A DNA stretch of 64,000 nt from Wenyingzhuangia marina. GTDB lineage: Bacteria > Bacteroidota > Bacteroidia > Flavobacteriales > Flavobacteriaceae. Made by a program: the position numbers and the translations under genes. The notes below the pieces were generated by a model. That model was not told the origin of the DNA. It saw only the letters and a program-made list of their open reading frames with translations, and searched no databases. Each line of letters begins with the position of its first letter. Position 1 is the first letter of the stretch. The DNA is taken from the NCBI RefSeq assembly GCF_900130035.1, contig NZ_FQXQ01000007.1, forward strand, positions 40,890-104,889, given 5' to 3'. This document shows positions 40,301 through 47,575 of the stretch, piece by piece.

Positions 40301-40753
40301 TAAGGTTATCGTTCCATTATTCACAAAAAAATCTATAGTATAATCTTTAACTGTGTTTACAGATGTTTCAACATTGTTTGCAAAAATAGACACCCCTGTT
40401 TGAGGGGTTGATGAGTTATTTATGGTGCTACCACTAGCAGATTGCTGTATGTTACCAGCAGCAACAGTAAGACTATAATACCCGTTAGTAACCCCAGTTA
40501 TTGTTTGTTGTACACTTACATTAGGAATGCTTTGACCTCTTGACACCCATCTTTCAATATAAGTGTTACCATCTTTATTAGGGAAAACATTATTAGTTTG
40601 CGTAAACATTCCGTTATTTACCCAACCTGTAAATCCATTTTCAAAACTTATATTAGAGAGAAGATTGTTTGTGGTTTGAGCATTGGCATTTGTAGGAAAG
40701 AATAACAAACTTAAAAGTGTGACAAGTATTGATAATTGTAATTTTATTTTCAT
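37385..40753 (-). CDS. Secreted metalloprotease-like protein with type IX sorting domain
   Basis: The 1122-residue protein has a signal peptide (to about 25). It then has a tandem duplication of a galactose-binding-like domain plus a FIVAR-like helical domain (about 30-312 and 318-600), and a fibronectin-like stretch (about 600-690). The zinc-protease-like domain (about 695-865) contains HEMAHTIGVGTH, His771 to His782. This resembles the metzincin motif HExxHxxGxxH but with one extra residue before the last His. A ricin-like beta region and a C-terminal type A T9SS sorting domain follow (about 1055-1122). It would be exported and fixed to the cell surface. The substrate is unknown; sugar-binding modules suggest glycoproteins or polysaccharides. 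Confidence 0.75.
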   Translation of the reverse strand: MKIKLQLSILVTLLSLLFFPTNANAQTTNNLLSNISFENGFTGWVNNGMFTQTNNVFPNKDGNTYIERWVSRGQSIPNVSVQQTITGVTNGYYSLTVAAGNIQQSASGSTINNSSTPQTGVSIFANNVETSVNTVKDYTIDFFVNNGTITLGLKAENATGNWLTCDNFRLVYNGENSKTYIQELVDAANTLLSDKMNNNVRTELVSAINLGDQTIADEAATEQTIADVIQHIKEKELNAQISVNSYENLQTTIDSALAIYDDGSGKEAIALQTAINTAKDTSNNFSISLEEVNNATEALNLAIDKYNFANKTDFTDYIENPSFESSLNGWENNGMASQGNNAFSKKEGNTYAEKYVSTTQNMPNASIQQTVNGLPNGFYTLTVAAGNSNTNNLSSIQTGVYIFANDDKTPVNIINDYTINLFVSNGTTTIGLKAENASGNWIACDNFRLIFNGFDIESSKTFIQELVDTANGLLTDKMSDDYRTELISAINSGDQAIADQSVTKETLASTIQLLKDQTLNAQISVNSYLELQTAIDEALMIYGDGNGNEAAELDTAINNAITSSNNFSLSVNDIHNAINTLNTAVDKYGIANATGPAPTVITNPNYARGATMAFGRSTISGVNISTLKEHGFCWSTNPEPTIFDNKTTKYLSSNGNIYHLENLEPSTVYYMRAYAVSSGNAIGYGDVIKFITIPKGTVTYNLTSGLTGDNRTRVEAAMSSAINYYNNLTSIKGHHITVNYGSGTPTAEASYGGWMRFGPNASYQRTGTALHEMAHTIGVGTHSMWYGPSSPLRETGSRGLWLGERVDKVIQFISNNPNEHLTGDNVHMWPYGINGAQEDNGSELLYITNCLIAQALGEDGLPPTGNFATPAYTFELKDNIKYYIKSEEETTRRDNAFITIDESGNLINKVMTPSEAMGDDNAAWYLEFNPSNSYYTIKNAATGKYFTYKNTGSNGISTIARATPASNDYFQLMNARVETTIGSESYKGYWIIHPEASTSPAVLRATTSDLTTTQGLNLNNTSTSQRWLILDSNDVEELKSTLSLEDNINTSASKNLVYSEDNVLHVKNISANTEITVYDIRGVLILQENITTSSFSHRMKTGIYVVILSSDANREVKKILIH

Positions 40754-40884
40754 AAAATATCAAGGTTAAATTAATTTTTGATAAAACTATTAAATTATGT
40801 TGTGTTATTAGGGTGGCGTATTAATAATAAAACGGGGTGTTTTTTGTGTTTTGTTTAATAATGGGTGTTTATGATGTTTATTTT

Positions 40885-41079
40885 CTAGAACCAATTTTCA
40901 TATGGTTGAGTATGTTCAAATTTCATATGCCCCATAAAAACATACATCAAAGCAGTTCTGGAAAAAAAATACTTGGTTTCTGATGAAACAATAGTAATAT
41001 GATAATCAGATTTTTTTCTGATATGCCTCGCAGCTGTAATACCAGCAATACCGTTTCCTATAATTACTATATTTTTCAT
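40885..41079 (-). pseudogene. Truncated copy of the FAD oxidoreductase 5' end
   Basis: The 64-codon ORF matches the first 64 codons of the FAD oxidoreductase at 35782-34451. About 160 bp differ at only six positions, while the first 30 bp differ at eight. Protein changes are few (MKNIVIIGNG versus MKQVIIIGNG, and one Ile/Met). The Trp codon that follows is changed to TAG, and similarity ends within about 15 bp (near 40877). The fragment holds only the start of the FAD-binding fold and cannot be functional. It begins 48 bp after arsM, the place where the intact gene would be expected in an undisturbed operon. Confidence 0.85.
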
Positions 41080-41127
41080 CTGTTTAATTTTTAGTTAATA
41101 GATAGTTTTGTTTCTAAAGGAGTTTTA

Positions 41128-42096
41128 TTAGCAACATCCACCACCATCATAATGATGGGTGGATTCTGAAATATAAATATCATCTCTAACTAAATCTTTT
41201 AAAGCCTGTGCTGTTTTATCACAAATGGCCAAGGGTTGATTTTTTAACAAAGTGTGTCCTTTTCCATCATCAAAAAAATCTTCATCACCAAAGTAAATAG
41301 CTGCTTTACCTGTAAAAATACAAGGTCCATCTTCTGGCATTGGATCTTTAATGGCGGCTATCTCAATAGATTCAATATAAATCAATTCGTCTGTAGGATA
41401 ATTTTTAGGATCTAAAATTCGATAAGGTTTTCTTGCTCTAATTTCTATGGTTCCAAAACCAGTATCTGTTAAAGCCTTTACATAGTCTGCAATAGGTAAA
41501 CTTCCACTTAAACACAAAGCACGTAAACGTTCATCATTGCGTAAAGTGTCATTCATAGGTTGTTCACAAGTAGGGTCACTCATCACTAAACGACCATGCG
41601 GTTTTAAGACTCGATACATTTCATCAATGGCTTTTTTTAAGTCCTCAGCTTTAAAAATGTTGAACAAGCAGTTTTGTGCTGCTACATCAATAGAATTGTC
41701 CTCAACTGGCAAGTTAAGAGCATCTCCTTTTCTTAAATCGACAAATTCTTTCTTAAACCAATCGTTTTTTTCTTCTGCTTCTACAAAATTTTTAGCAGAG
41801 GCTTCTAACATTTCGTCTACTACATCAACTCCAATAACTCCTTGTTTTTGACGGGAAAAATATGCGAATTGTAATAACTCCATTCCGCCACCAATTCCTA
41901 CATATAATATTTTTGGACTGCGAGACAAATCACGAGCATGCACTGTAGAACCACAACCATAGTTCATTTCTTGCATAATTTTAGGAATGGTTAAACCTGG
42001 TAATTCCCAAATAGGATTGGTGGTGCAACACAAACCAACATCTGGAGTCAATGCTGCTTCTTTGTATACGTTTTTGGTGGTTTCTAAATAACTCAT
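41128..42096 (-). CDS. arsM: Arsenosugar-type arsenite methyltransferase
   Basis: The 322-residue SAM-dependent methyltransferase has motif I in YVGIGGGMELL. Conserved cysteines are Cys23-Cys24 (DVGLCCTT), Cys48 (NYGCGST), one in AQNCLFNI, one in SDPTCEQ and a C-terminal GGGCC. This pattern fits the ArsM type found beside ArsS, which methylates arsenite to dimethylarsenite for arsenosugar formation. It overlaps no gene but lies 3 bp from the phosphorylase gene. The assignment rests on the neighbourhood as well as the sequence. Confidence 0.85.
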   Translation of the reverse strand: MSYLETTKNVYKEAALTPDVGLCCTTNPIWELPGLTIPKIMQEMNYGCGSTVHARDLSRSPKILYVGIGGGMELLQFAYFSRQKQGVIGVDVVDEMLEASAKNFVEAEEKNDWFKKEFVDLRKGDALNLPVEDNSIDVAAQNCLFNIFKAEDLKKAIDEMYRVLKPHGRLVMSDPTCEQPMNDTLRNDERLRALCLSGSLPIADYVKALTDTGFGTIEIRARKPYRILDPKNYPTDELIYIESIEIAAIKDPMPEDGPCIFTGKAAIYFGDEDFFDDGKGHTLLKNQPLAICDKTAQALKDLVRDDIYISESTHHYDGGGCC

Positions 42097-42099
42097 GTT

Positions 42100-42915
42100 T
42101 TATAGTTGTTTGATTAACTCTGTGTATAAAGTAATTAATTGTGGTTCTGCTTTGGCAGCCATGGCAAATATTTCAGGAATGTCAATGGGTTTTAAATTAT
42201 CAGGATCACACTCATCTGTTAATACAGAAATAGCTACACAGGGCAATCCAATTTGATTGGCAACAACTACTTCAGGAACGGTACTCATCCCAACGGCATC
42301 GGCACCAATAATTTTTAAATATTTGTATTCTGCACGGGTTTCTAACTGAGGTCCTACCACTGAAGCGTATACTCCTTTGTGTAAAATAATATTGTTTTTT
42401 TCTGCAATATTTTCCAATTGCTCATTCATTTCTTGATGATAAGGAGCTGACATGTCCACAAAAATATTCCCAAATTCTTTTGCGTTTTTAAAAGCTAAGG
42501 GAGAACCTCCTTGCAAATTGATATGGTCATCAATTAACATGATTTCTCCTTTGTTAAAGTTTAAGTTGATGGCACCAGCAGCGTTGGAAATTAATAAATG
42601 TTTTGCTCCTAAAGCTTTCATTACTCTTATTCCATAGGTTACTTCGTTAAAGTTGTAGCCTTCATATAAGTGAAAACGACCGTTCATAATCACAACTTCT
42701 TTTCCTGCTAGGGTTCCAAAAATTAATTTCCCTGCATGAGATTCTAATGTAGCAGCTACAAAATGTGGAATGTCTGTATAATCAATTTCGTGAGTAATAT
42801 TGATTTGATGTACCATTTGTCCCAATCCAGTTCCTAAAACAATGGCTATTTTTGGAGTGTTAATTCCTTTTGATTTTAAAAAACCAACACTTTCTTGTAT
42901 GTCTTGAACCGTCAT
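42100..42915 (-). CDS. Purine-nucleoside phosphorylase
   Basis: The 271-residue protein fits the trimeric purine-nucleoside phosphorylase family. The phosphate-binding region is in VLGTGLGQMV, ESHAGKL is followed by GRFHLYEGY, and the purine site includes NAAGAIN and GMSTVPEVV. It cleaves purine nucleosides with phosphate. In arsenosugar clusters it may remove adenine from the adenosyl-arsenic intermediate made by ArsS, as arsenosugars carry the ribose of SAM. That link is an inference. It overlaps the TIGR04282 gene by one base. Confidence 0.92.
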   Translation of the reverse strand: MTVQDIQESVGFLKSKGINTPKIAIVLGTGLGQMVHQINITHEIDYTDIPHFVAATLESHAGKLIFGTLAGKEVVIMNGRFHLYEGYNFNEVTYGIRVMKALGAKHLLISNAAGAINLNFNKGEIMLIDDHINLQGGSPLAFKNAKEFGNIFVDMSAPYHQEMNEQLENIAEKNNIILHKGVYASVVGPQLETRAEYKYLKIIGADAVGMSTVPEVVVANQIGLPCVAISVLTDECDPDNLKPIDIPEIFAMAAKAEPQLITLYTELIKQL

Positions 42916-43523
42916 TATTTAAAATCTTTTACGTGATGAAATAAAAGGGAATCTTCTTCTATATCTTCTAATAAATCAATATCATTTAATTCTTCTAAAA
43001 TGGCAACTTCTTCATCAGCAAGATCTATTAAAGTATCTCTTAACACCGTGTCGGTTCCCCATTCTTTATTTGTAAAAACATCGGTTCTAGGCTCTTCTAA
43101 GCCTAATAAATAATAGCCTCCATCTTCTGATGGGCCAATTACGGGTTGTTCTTTTACTTGTTCAAAAGCTTCTTCTAAAATTTCTTTTGATAGCGTGTCT
43201 ACATCGCTCCCAATAATGATGATTTCAAAATATCCTGCTCCAAAACCTTTAAAAAAAGCATCTTGCATTTTGGCTCCTAAATCCCCTTCGGCTTGAATCA
43301 TTTTCATGTAATCCCCTTCATCCCAAAGATCATCAAATTCGATGTCATCAGTATAAAACACCCATTTATCTACTTCTAAATCTTTGGTGATTTGATGTGT
43401 GTGAATTAATAAATCTTTATAAACAGCCAAAGCAACTTCATCAGAAGTGTCTTTTGCTAATCTTGTTTTTACTTTTCCTAATTCTGGTTTACGGATAAAT
43501 ATAATTAAGAGTTGTTTGCTCAT
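42915..43523 (-). CDS. TIGR04282-family arsenosugar-type glycosyltransferase
   Basis: The 202-residue protein has the DUF2064/TIGR04282 marks: FIRKPELGKVKTRLAKD at the N-terminus, IGSDVDTL, and GPSEDGGYYLLGL. It has a GT-A-like nucleotidyl or glycosyl transferase fold. This family was first noted next to radical SAM genes now called ArsS. It may attach a group to the arsenic-bound ribose. It lies between arsS and the phosphorylase gene. Confidence 0.88.
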   Translation of the reverse strand: MSKQLLIIFIRKPELGKVKTRLAKDTSDEVALAVYKDLLIHTHQITKDLEVDKWVFYTDDIEFDDLWDEGDYMKMIQAEGDLGAKMQDAFFKGFGAGYFEIIIIGSDVDTLSKEILEEAFEQVKEQPVIGPSEDGGYYLLGLEEPRTDVFTNKEWGTDTVLRDTLIDLADEEVAILEELNDIDLLEDIEEDSLLFHHVKDFK

Positions 43524-43574
43524 TTATATGATATGTTTATTTGTTTAACTGTGAGAGTGTGTTTTTTTTGGGGG

Positions 43575-44627
43575 CTAATTGCTAATTGTACCCTGACAAC
43601 TACTACCTGCACCAGCTGTACAACCGTAACAATGCTGAGAGACCACAATTTGTCTATTATTTAAATCATCTATGTTAAAATCTGATAGATGTTTTCCTTG
43701 GGTTGCTACTTTTAAATCTAATTGTTGATTAAAATCACAATCGTATAAATAACCATTCCAATCTACAGAAATAGTGTTTTTACACATCACGTTTTTTACT
43801 GCTTCTGGGTTGTAGGCATCTACCAGTTCATCCATATAATCTTCATAGTTTTCAGAAGCTACTAAAAACTCTAAAAATCTACTAATAGGTAAATTTGTAA
43901 TGCAAAAAAGATTATTAAAAGTAATATCAAAATCTTCTTTTAAAGCCGATTTGAATTCACGTTCCAATTCATTTTGATTTCCTGGTAAGAAAGCTCCAGC
44001 AGGATTAAAAACCAAATCTAGTTTTAAGCCAGTTCCTTCTATTCCATATCCCACTTTGTTCAGTTCTTTTAAGGCTTCAATAGAAGCATCAAAAACGCCA
44101 TCACCACGTTGTTTATCTGTTTTTCCTTTTTTGTAAAATGGTAGAGAGGAAACAACATGAACATTGTGTTTTTTAAAAAACTCAGGTAAATCATAATATT
44201 TTTTGTTGGCTCTAAGAATGGTTAAGTTAGAACGAACAATAAAATCTTGAACCCCAATTTTACTAGCTTCTTCTACAAACCATCTAAAATTAGGATTCAT
44301 CTCAGGAGCTCCTCCTGTTAAATCTAAAGTAGTTGCCCCAGATTCTTTTAATTTATCCAAACATAATTGCATGGTTTCTGTGGTCATAATTTCTTTTCTA
44401 TCGGGACCAGCATCTACATGGCAATGTGTACAAACCTGATTGCACATATATCCAAGGTTTACCTGAAAGATTTCTAGTTTATTAGGCTTTAAAGGATATT
44501 GATTACTTTCGGTAACTTTATTTTTAAATGTTGGCAATTCTCCATTAGCAAACACACCGCCATTAAACAATGCAATTTGATTTTTAGGATTTGCCAAGCT
44601 ATTTTTTCTCTTTGCGAGTGATTTCAT
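43575..44627 (-). CDS. arsS: Arsenosugar biosynthesis radical SAM protein
   Basis: The start is placed at 44627 (MKSLAKRKNSLANPKN), after the inverted-repeat element; an upstream in-frame ATG at 44687 lies inside that repeat. The radical SAM cluster motif is CNQVCTHC, followed by HVDAGPDR and LTGGAPEMNP. The C-terminal Cys-rich part has CYGCTAGAGSSC. This matches ArsS, which forms 5'-deoxy-5'-dimethylarsinoyl-adenosine from dimethylarsenite and SAM. The mature length is 350 residues. Confidence 0.9.
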   Translation of the reverse strand: MKSLAKRKNSLANPKNQIALFNGGVFANGELPTFKNKVTESNQYPLKPNKLEIFQVNLGYMCNQVCTHCHVDAGPDRKEIMTTETMQLCLDKLKESGATTLDLTGGAPEMNPNFRWFVEEASKIGVQDFIVRSNLTILRANKKYYDLPEFFKKHNVHVVSSLPFYKKGKTDKQRGDGVFDASIEALKELNKVGYGIEGTGLKLDLVFNPAGAFLPGNQNELEREFKSALKEDFDITFNNLFCITNLPISRFLEFLVASENYEDYMDELVDAYNPEAVKNVMCKNTISVDWNGYLYDCDFNQQLDLKVATQGKHLSDFNIDDLNNRQIVVSQHCYGCTAGAGSSCQGTISN

Positions 44628-44630
44628 AAT

Positions 44631-44715
44631 TCTAGTATTGAGTATTAAGTACAGTGTATTGAGTTTTATCAGAGCTTTTTTGCTCATTACTCACTACTTT
44701 GTACTCTATACTAAA
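44631..44715 (-). repeat. Inverted repeat of 7-bp units before arsS (element 1)
   Basis: Read on the minus strand, the left arm runs AGTATAG, AGTACAA, AGTAGTG, AGTAATG, and the right arm contains TACTTAA, TACTCAA, TACTAGA. The arms pair imperfectly around an A-rich loop with GAGC/GCTC at its base. It fills the gap between the peroxidase-like gene and arsS and ends about three bases before the arsS start. The same plan occurs at 51560, 52546, 53247 and 56324. Confidence 0.7.
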
Positions 44716-44718
44716 ATT

Positions 44719-45054
44719 TTACATTGATAATTTATCATATTTCTTCATCATTTGTACTCCGTGAACCAAAGTAGCTCCGGATTTTATAGCAGCAGCCACA
44801 TGTACAGCTTCCATCATTTCTTCTCTTTCTAATCCGCGTTTTAATCCGTCAGAAGTATATGCATCAATGCAATAAGCACATTGAACGGTATGGGAGACAG
44901 CTAAAGCAATTAAAGATTTTTCACGTGCGGTTAAGGCTCCTTCTTCAAATACTTTTCCATAATATTCAAAAAACTTTTCTCCTAGTTCTTGGTCCCATTC
45001 GCTAATTTTTCCAAAATCTTTTAAGTCTTTTGGATCATAATATGTTTTTTGCAT
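44719..45054 (-). CDS. Arsenosugar-associated peroxidase-like (AhpD/CMD fold) protein
   Basis: The start is taken at 45054 (MQKTYYDPKDL) because the ATG at 45084 would overlap the upstream gene. The protein of 111 residues has the carboxymuconolactone decarboxylase/AhpD fold with the redox pair in CAYCIDAYT and the following His/Gly pattern. A family of this type is regularly found with arsS. It may provide thiol-disulfide or peroxide chemistry for the arsenic intermediates. The exact role is not known to me. Confidence 0.85.
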   Translation of the reverse strand: MQKTYYDPKDLKDFGKISEWDQELGEKFFEYYGKVFEEGALTAREKSLIALAVSHTVQCAYCIDAYTSDGLKRGLEREEMMEAVHVAAAIKSGATLVHGVQMMKKYDKLSM

Positions 45055-45059
45055 GTTGA

Positions 45060-45770
45060 TTATTTTTGCTTGTTTAAATTCCAATTGTATTCTTTGTATG
45101 CAATTGTTGCACCACTATTGATTTTAATAGTACTGTATTGATTGATAAAAGTAATTAAATCGGATTGTTGAATAAAATCATCTTGGAACCAATTAAAAAT
45201 TTGCGATAATTCTAATTTATTACTTGTGATGGTATTTCGATTTTTATCATTTATAAAGTTTGTCATTGCTTTAGTTAGTAAATCATCGATGTTTTTTTCA
45301 GTAAAAGCTTTATTAGGCAAAGCAGGACATGAGATAGATGCGCAATTAATTCCAACATGAATTCTAGGATCGTTAAACTTTTTTCTTAAAATTTCGTGCT
45401 CAATGTGGTTTAATGTGTATATTTTTTTACCCGCTTTTACAAATGGAATTTCCCAAGCGTTTTTGTTTTTTTGTTTGATGTCTAAAATTGATTTTAAAGG
45501 ATAATGGTTTAAAATCAATTTAATAGTAAAGGCATTGTAAGCATTAACCCAAAAGGCTTTTTGTTTGTTCTTAGACCAACTATTGTTGAGACTGGTATTT
45601 TCTATATAAGCTAAGTATTGATTTAATTTGATACTATCATTTTTAAAACCATCATAATTAACCCAACCATTTTTGTCTACATTTTTTTGAAGCAATTCAT
45701 CCCATATTTTTTCTTGAGAAAAACTCTGAATACTTATCAATAAAATAAAAATGAAAAATAATGGTTTCAT
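45060..45770 (-). CDS. Secreted DUF547 protein
   Basis: The 236-residue protein has a signal peptide (residues 1-19, ending FSQE). The DUF547 domain shows FWVNAYNAFTIKLIL and HVGINCASISCPALPNKAF, with a conserved Cys pair. DUF547 proteins are commonly near arsS-type clusters in this phylum. Function is unknown. It is the first gene of the arsenosugar-type run. Confidence 0.82.
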   Translation of the reverse strand: MKPLFFIFILLISIQSFSQEKIWDELLQKNVDKNGWVNYDGFKNDSIKLNQYLAYIENTSLNNSWSKNKQKAFWVNAYNAFTIKLILNHYPLKSILDIKQKNKNAWEIPFVKAGKKIYTLNHIEHEILRKKFNDPRIHVGINCASISCPALPNKAFTEKNIDDLLTKAMTNFINDKNRNTITSNKLELSQIFNWFQDDFIQQSDLITFINQYSTIKINSGATIAYKEYNWNLNKQK

Positions 45771-45831
45771 GTAGTGTAGTTTGTTATCAAAATAATCTTA
45801 TGAAACCTTAGTGGGGCTTTCTTTTAAATCA

Positions 45832-46527
45832 TTACAGAACTAATTTTGTCATTTCTTGATTTGTTTCCAAATTGAATTTCTTTTTCATGTAAAATACAAT
45901 CAGATAAAGAACAGGAGTGTCTAACAAAGCAATTAAAGCTTTAAATAAAAATCCACTAATTACTAAAGGTATAAAAGAGTTCCAAGATAAGACTTTGAAT
46001 GCACAAAGTAATCCAACAACCAAACTAGTATCTATAAATTGAGAGGTGAAAGTTGAAAAATTATTTCTAATCCAAAGATGTTTTCCTTGGGTATAATTCT
46101 TCCAAAAGTGATAGATTTTAATATCTACAAATTGAGCAGCCAAATAAGCCAACATAGAAGCCAAAACACCTAATGGTGATAATCCAAAAACGTTGGTAAA
46201 AGTTTCATCATTCACAGGGGAATTAGTAATAGCAGGAGCGTGGTTGGCAATAAGGATTATAGCCATAGAAAATACTGAGGCAAAAATTCCAACAATTACT
46301 ACCTGATTGGCTTTTTTCTTTCCATAAATTTCAGAAATGGTATCGGTAATTAAAAAAGTTATGGGGTAAGGTAAAATACCAACAGAAATTTCAAAGCGGT
46401 ACCAGCCAAAAGGCTCCAAATAAATAAATTTTTGAAAAATTAAATTAGATACTACAAGGGAGGTAATAAATAGGGTGGCTAGAATTAAATAAATATTAGT
46501 GGCGAGTTTTTCTTTTTTTGTAATCAT
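45832..46527 (-). CDS. Queuosine precursor transporter (YhhQ/VUT family)
   Basis: The 231-residue membrane protein has about six helices and the family motif around LPYPITFLITDTISEIYGKKKA. YhhQ-type proteins import preQ0/preQ1 for queuosine in tRNA. It has its own unit between the DUF547 gene and the divergent fabD. Confidence 0.9.
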   Translation of the reverse strand: MITKKEKLATNIYLILATLFITSLVVSNLIFQKFIYLEPFGWYRFEISVGILPYPITFLITDTISEIYGKKKANQVVIVGIFASVFSMAIILIANHAPAITNSPVNDETFTNVFGLSPLGVLASMLAYLAAQFVDIKIYHFWKNYTQGKHLWIRNNFSTFTSQFIDTSLVVGLLCAFKVLSWNSFIPLVISGFLFKALIALLDTPVLYLIVFYMKKKFNLETNQEMTKLVL

Positions 46528-46599
46528 ACAGTATTTGTCTTATCTTCCTTAAAAATAGAACTCTTTAAGTGAAAAAACATTGTTTTTGGGGTTTTTTGC

Positions 46600-46607
46600 T
46601 ATTTTTG
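46600..46607 (+). promoter_or_regulatory. Likely -7 element of fabD promoter
   Basis: TATTTTTG matches TAnnTTTG. An ATTG at 46579-46582 could be a weak -33 box with a 17-bp spacer. The fabD start codon follows at 46636. Confidence 0.5.
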
Positions 46608-46635
46608 CCCCACAAAATTTAGAAAACTAATTTTT

Positions 46636-47517
46636 ATGAAAGCATATGTATTTCCTGGACAAGGAGCACAGTTTACAGGAATGGGGAAAGATTTATATGA
46701 GAACTCTCCATTGGCTAAAGAATTATTTGACCAAGCAAATGAGATTTTAGGATTTGACATTACTAAAATTATGTTTGAAGGTTCTGCAGAAGATTTAAAG
46801 CAAACCAATGTAACTCAGCCCGCTGTGTTTTTACACTCAGTAATTTTAGCAAAAGTTTTAGGAGATGATTTTAAAGCAGATATGGTAGCTGGACACTCAT
46901 TAGGAGAATTGTCAGCTTTAGTTGCCAACGGAACTTTATCTTTTGAAGACGGATTAAAATTAGTTGCTAAACGTGCTGATGCCATGCAAAAAGCTTGTGA
47001 AATGCAAGCAGGAACCATGGCTGCTGTTTTAGGATTAGAAGATGTTGTAGTAGAAGAAATTTGTGCTGCAATTGATGGAGATGTTGTTGCTGCAAATTAT
47101 AACTGTCCTGGACAGTTAGTAATTTCTGGTGAGTTAGAAGCGGTAAAAGCAGCATGTGAATTGGCCACAGAAAAAGGAGCGCGTAGAGCATTATTATTAC
47201 CTGTTGGTGGAGCATTCCATTCTCCATTAATGGCACCAGCGAAAGAAGAATTAGCTGCGGCTATTGAAGCAACTCAGTTTAATGAGCCATCTTGCCCAGT
47301 GTATCAAAATGTGGTAGCGAAAGCCGTTACAAATCCTGCTGAAATTAAAGAAAATTTAATAGCTCAGTTAACAGGTGCTGTAAAATGGACACAATGTGCG
47401 CAAGCCATGATTGCTGATGGAGCAACGGAAGTAATTGAAGTAGGACCAGGAAAAGTATTACAAGGTTTATTTGCTAAAATAGACAGAACTGTAGCTAGAA
47501 GTAGTGCAGAGATTTAA
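46636..47517 (+). CDS. fabD: Malonyl-CoA:ACP transacylase
   Basis: The 293-residue protein has FPGQGAQFTGMG at the N-terminus, the catalytic Ser in GHSLGE, the substrate Arg region in ALKLAKRAD-type context (LVAKRADAM) and the catalytic His in GGAFHSPLM. It loads malonyl onto ACP for fatty acid synthesis. Length is typical. It is a single-gene unit with a terminator after it. Confidence 0.95.
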   Translation: MKAYVFPGQGAQFTGMGKDLYENSPLAKELFDQANEILGFDITKIMFEGSAEDLKQTNVTQPAVFLHSVILAKVLGDDFKADMVAGHSLGELSALVANGTLSFEDGLKLVAKRADAMQKACEMQAGTMAAVLGLEDVVVEEICAAIDGDVVAANYNCPGQLVISGELEAVKAACELATEKGARRALLLPVGGAFHSPLMAPAKEELAAAIEATQFNEPSCPVYQNVVAKAVTNPAEIKENLIAQLTGAVKWTQCAQAMIADGATEVIEVGPGKVLQGLFAKIDRTVARSSAEI

Positions 47518-47538
47518 TAAGCAAAGTATTATAAAAGT

Positions 47539-47575
47539 AAAAATCCCTTCTGAATTTTTCAGAAGGGATTTTTTA
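47539..47575. terminator. Bidirectional terminator
   Basis: AAAAATCCCTTCTGAA-TTT-TTCAGAAGGGATTTTT forms a long stem between convergent fabD and the hydrolase-like gene. It touches the stop of the latter. Confidence 0.85.

Noticed and set aside
35783..40876. Integrative mobile element or prophage
   Set aside because: The segment has no integrase, transposase, att-like tRNA end or phage gene; only the duplicated gene start suggests an insertion.
44628..44687. N-terminal extension of ArsS from the ATG at 44687
   Set aside because: The extension would be encoded by the 7-bp-unit inverted repeat, and family members start like the ORF from 44627.
45055..45084. Earlier start of the peroxidase-like gene at 45084
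   Set aside because: It would overlap the DUF547 gene by 25 bp and adds residues unlike the family; the ATG at 45054 is better.
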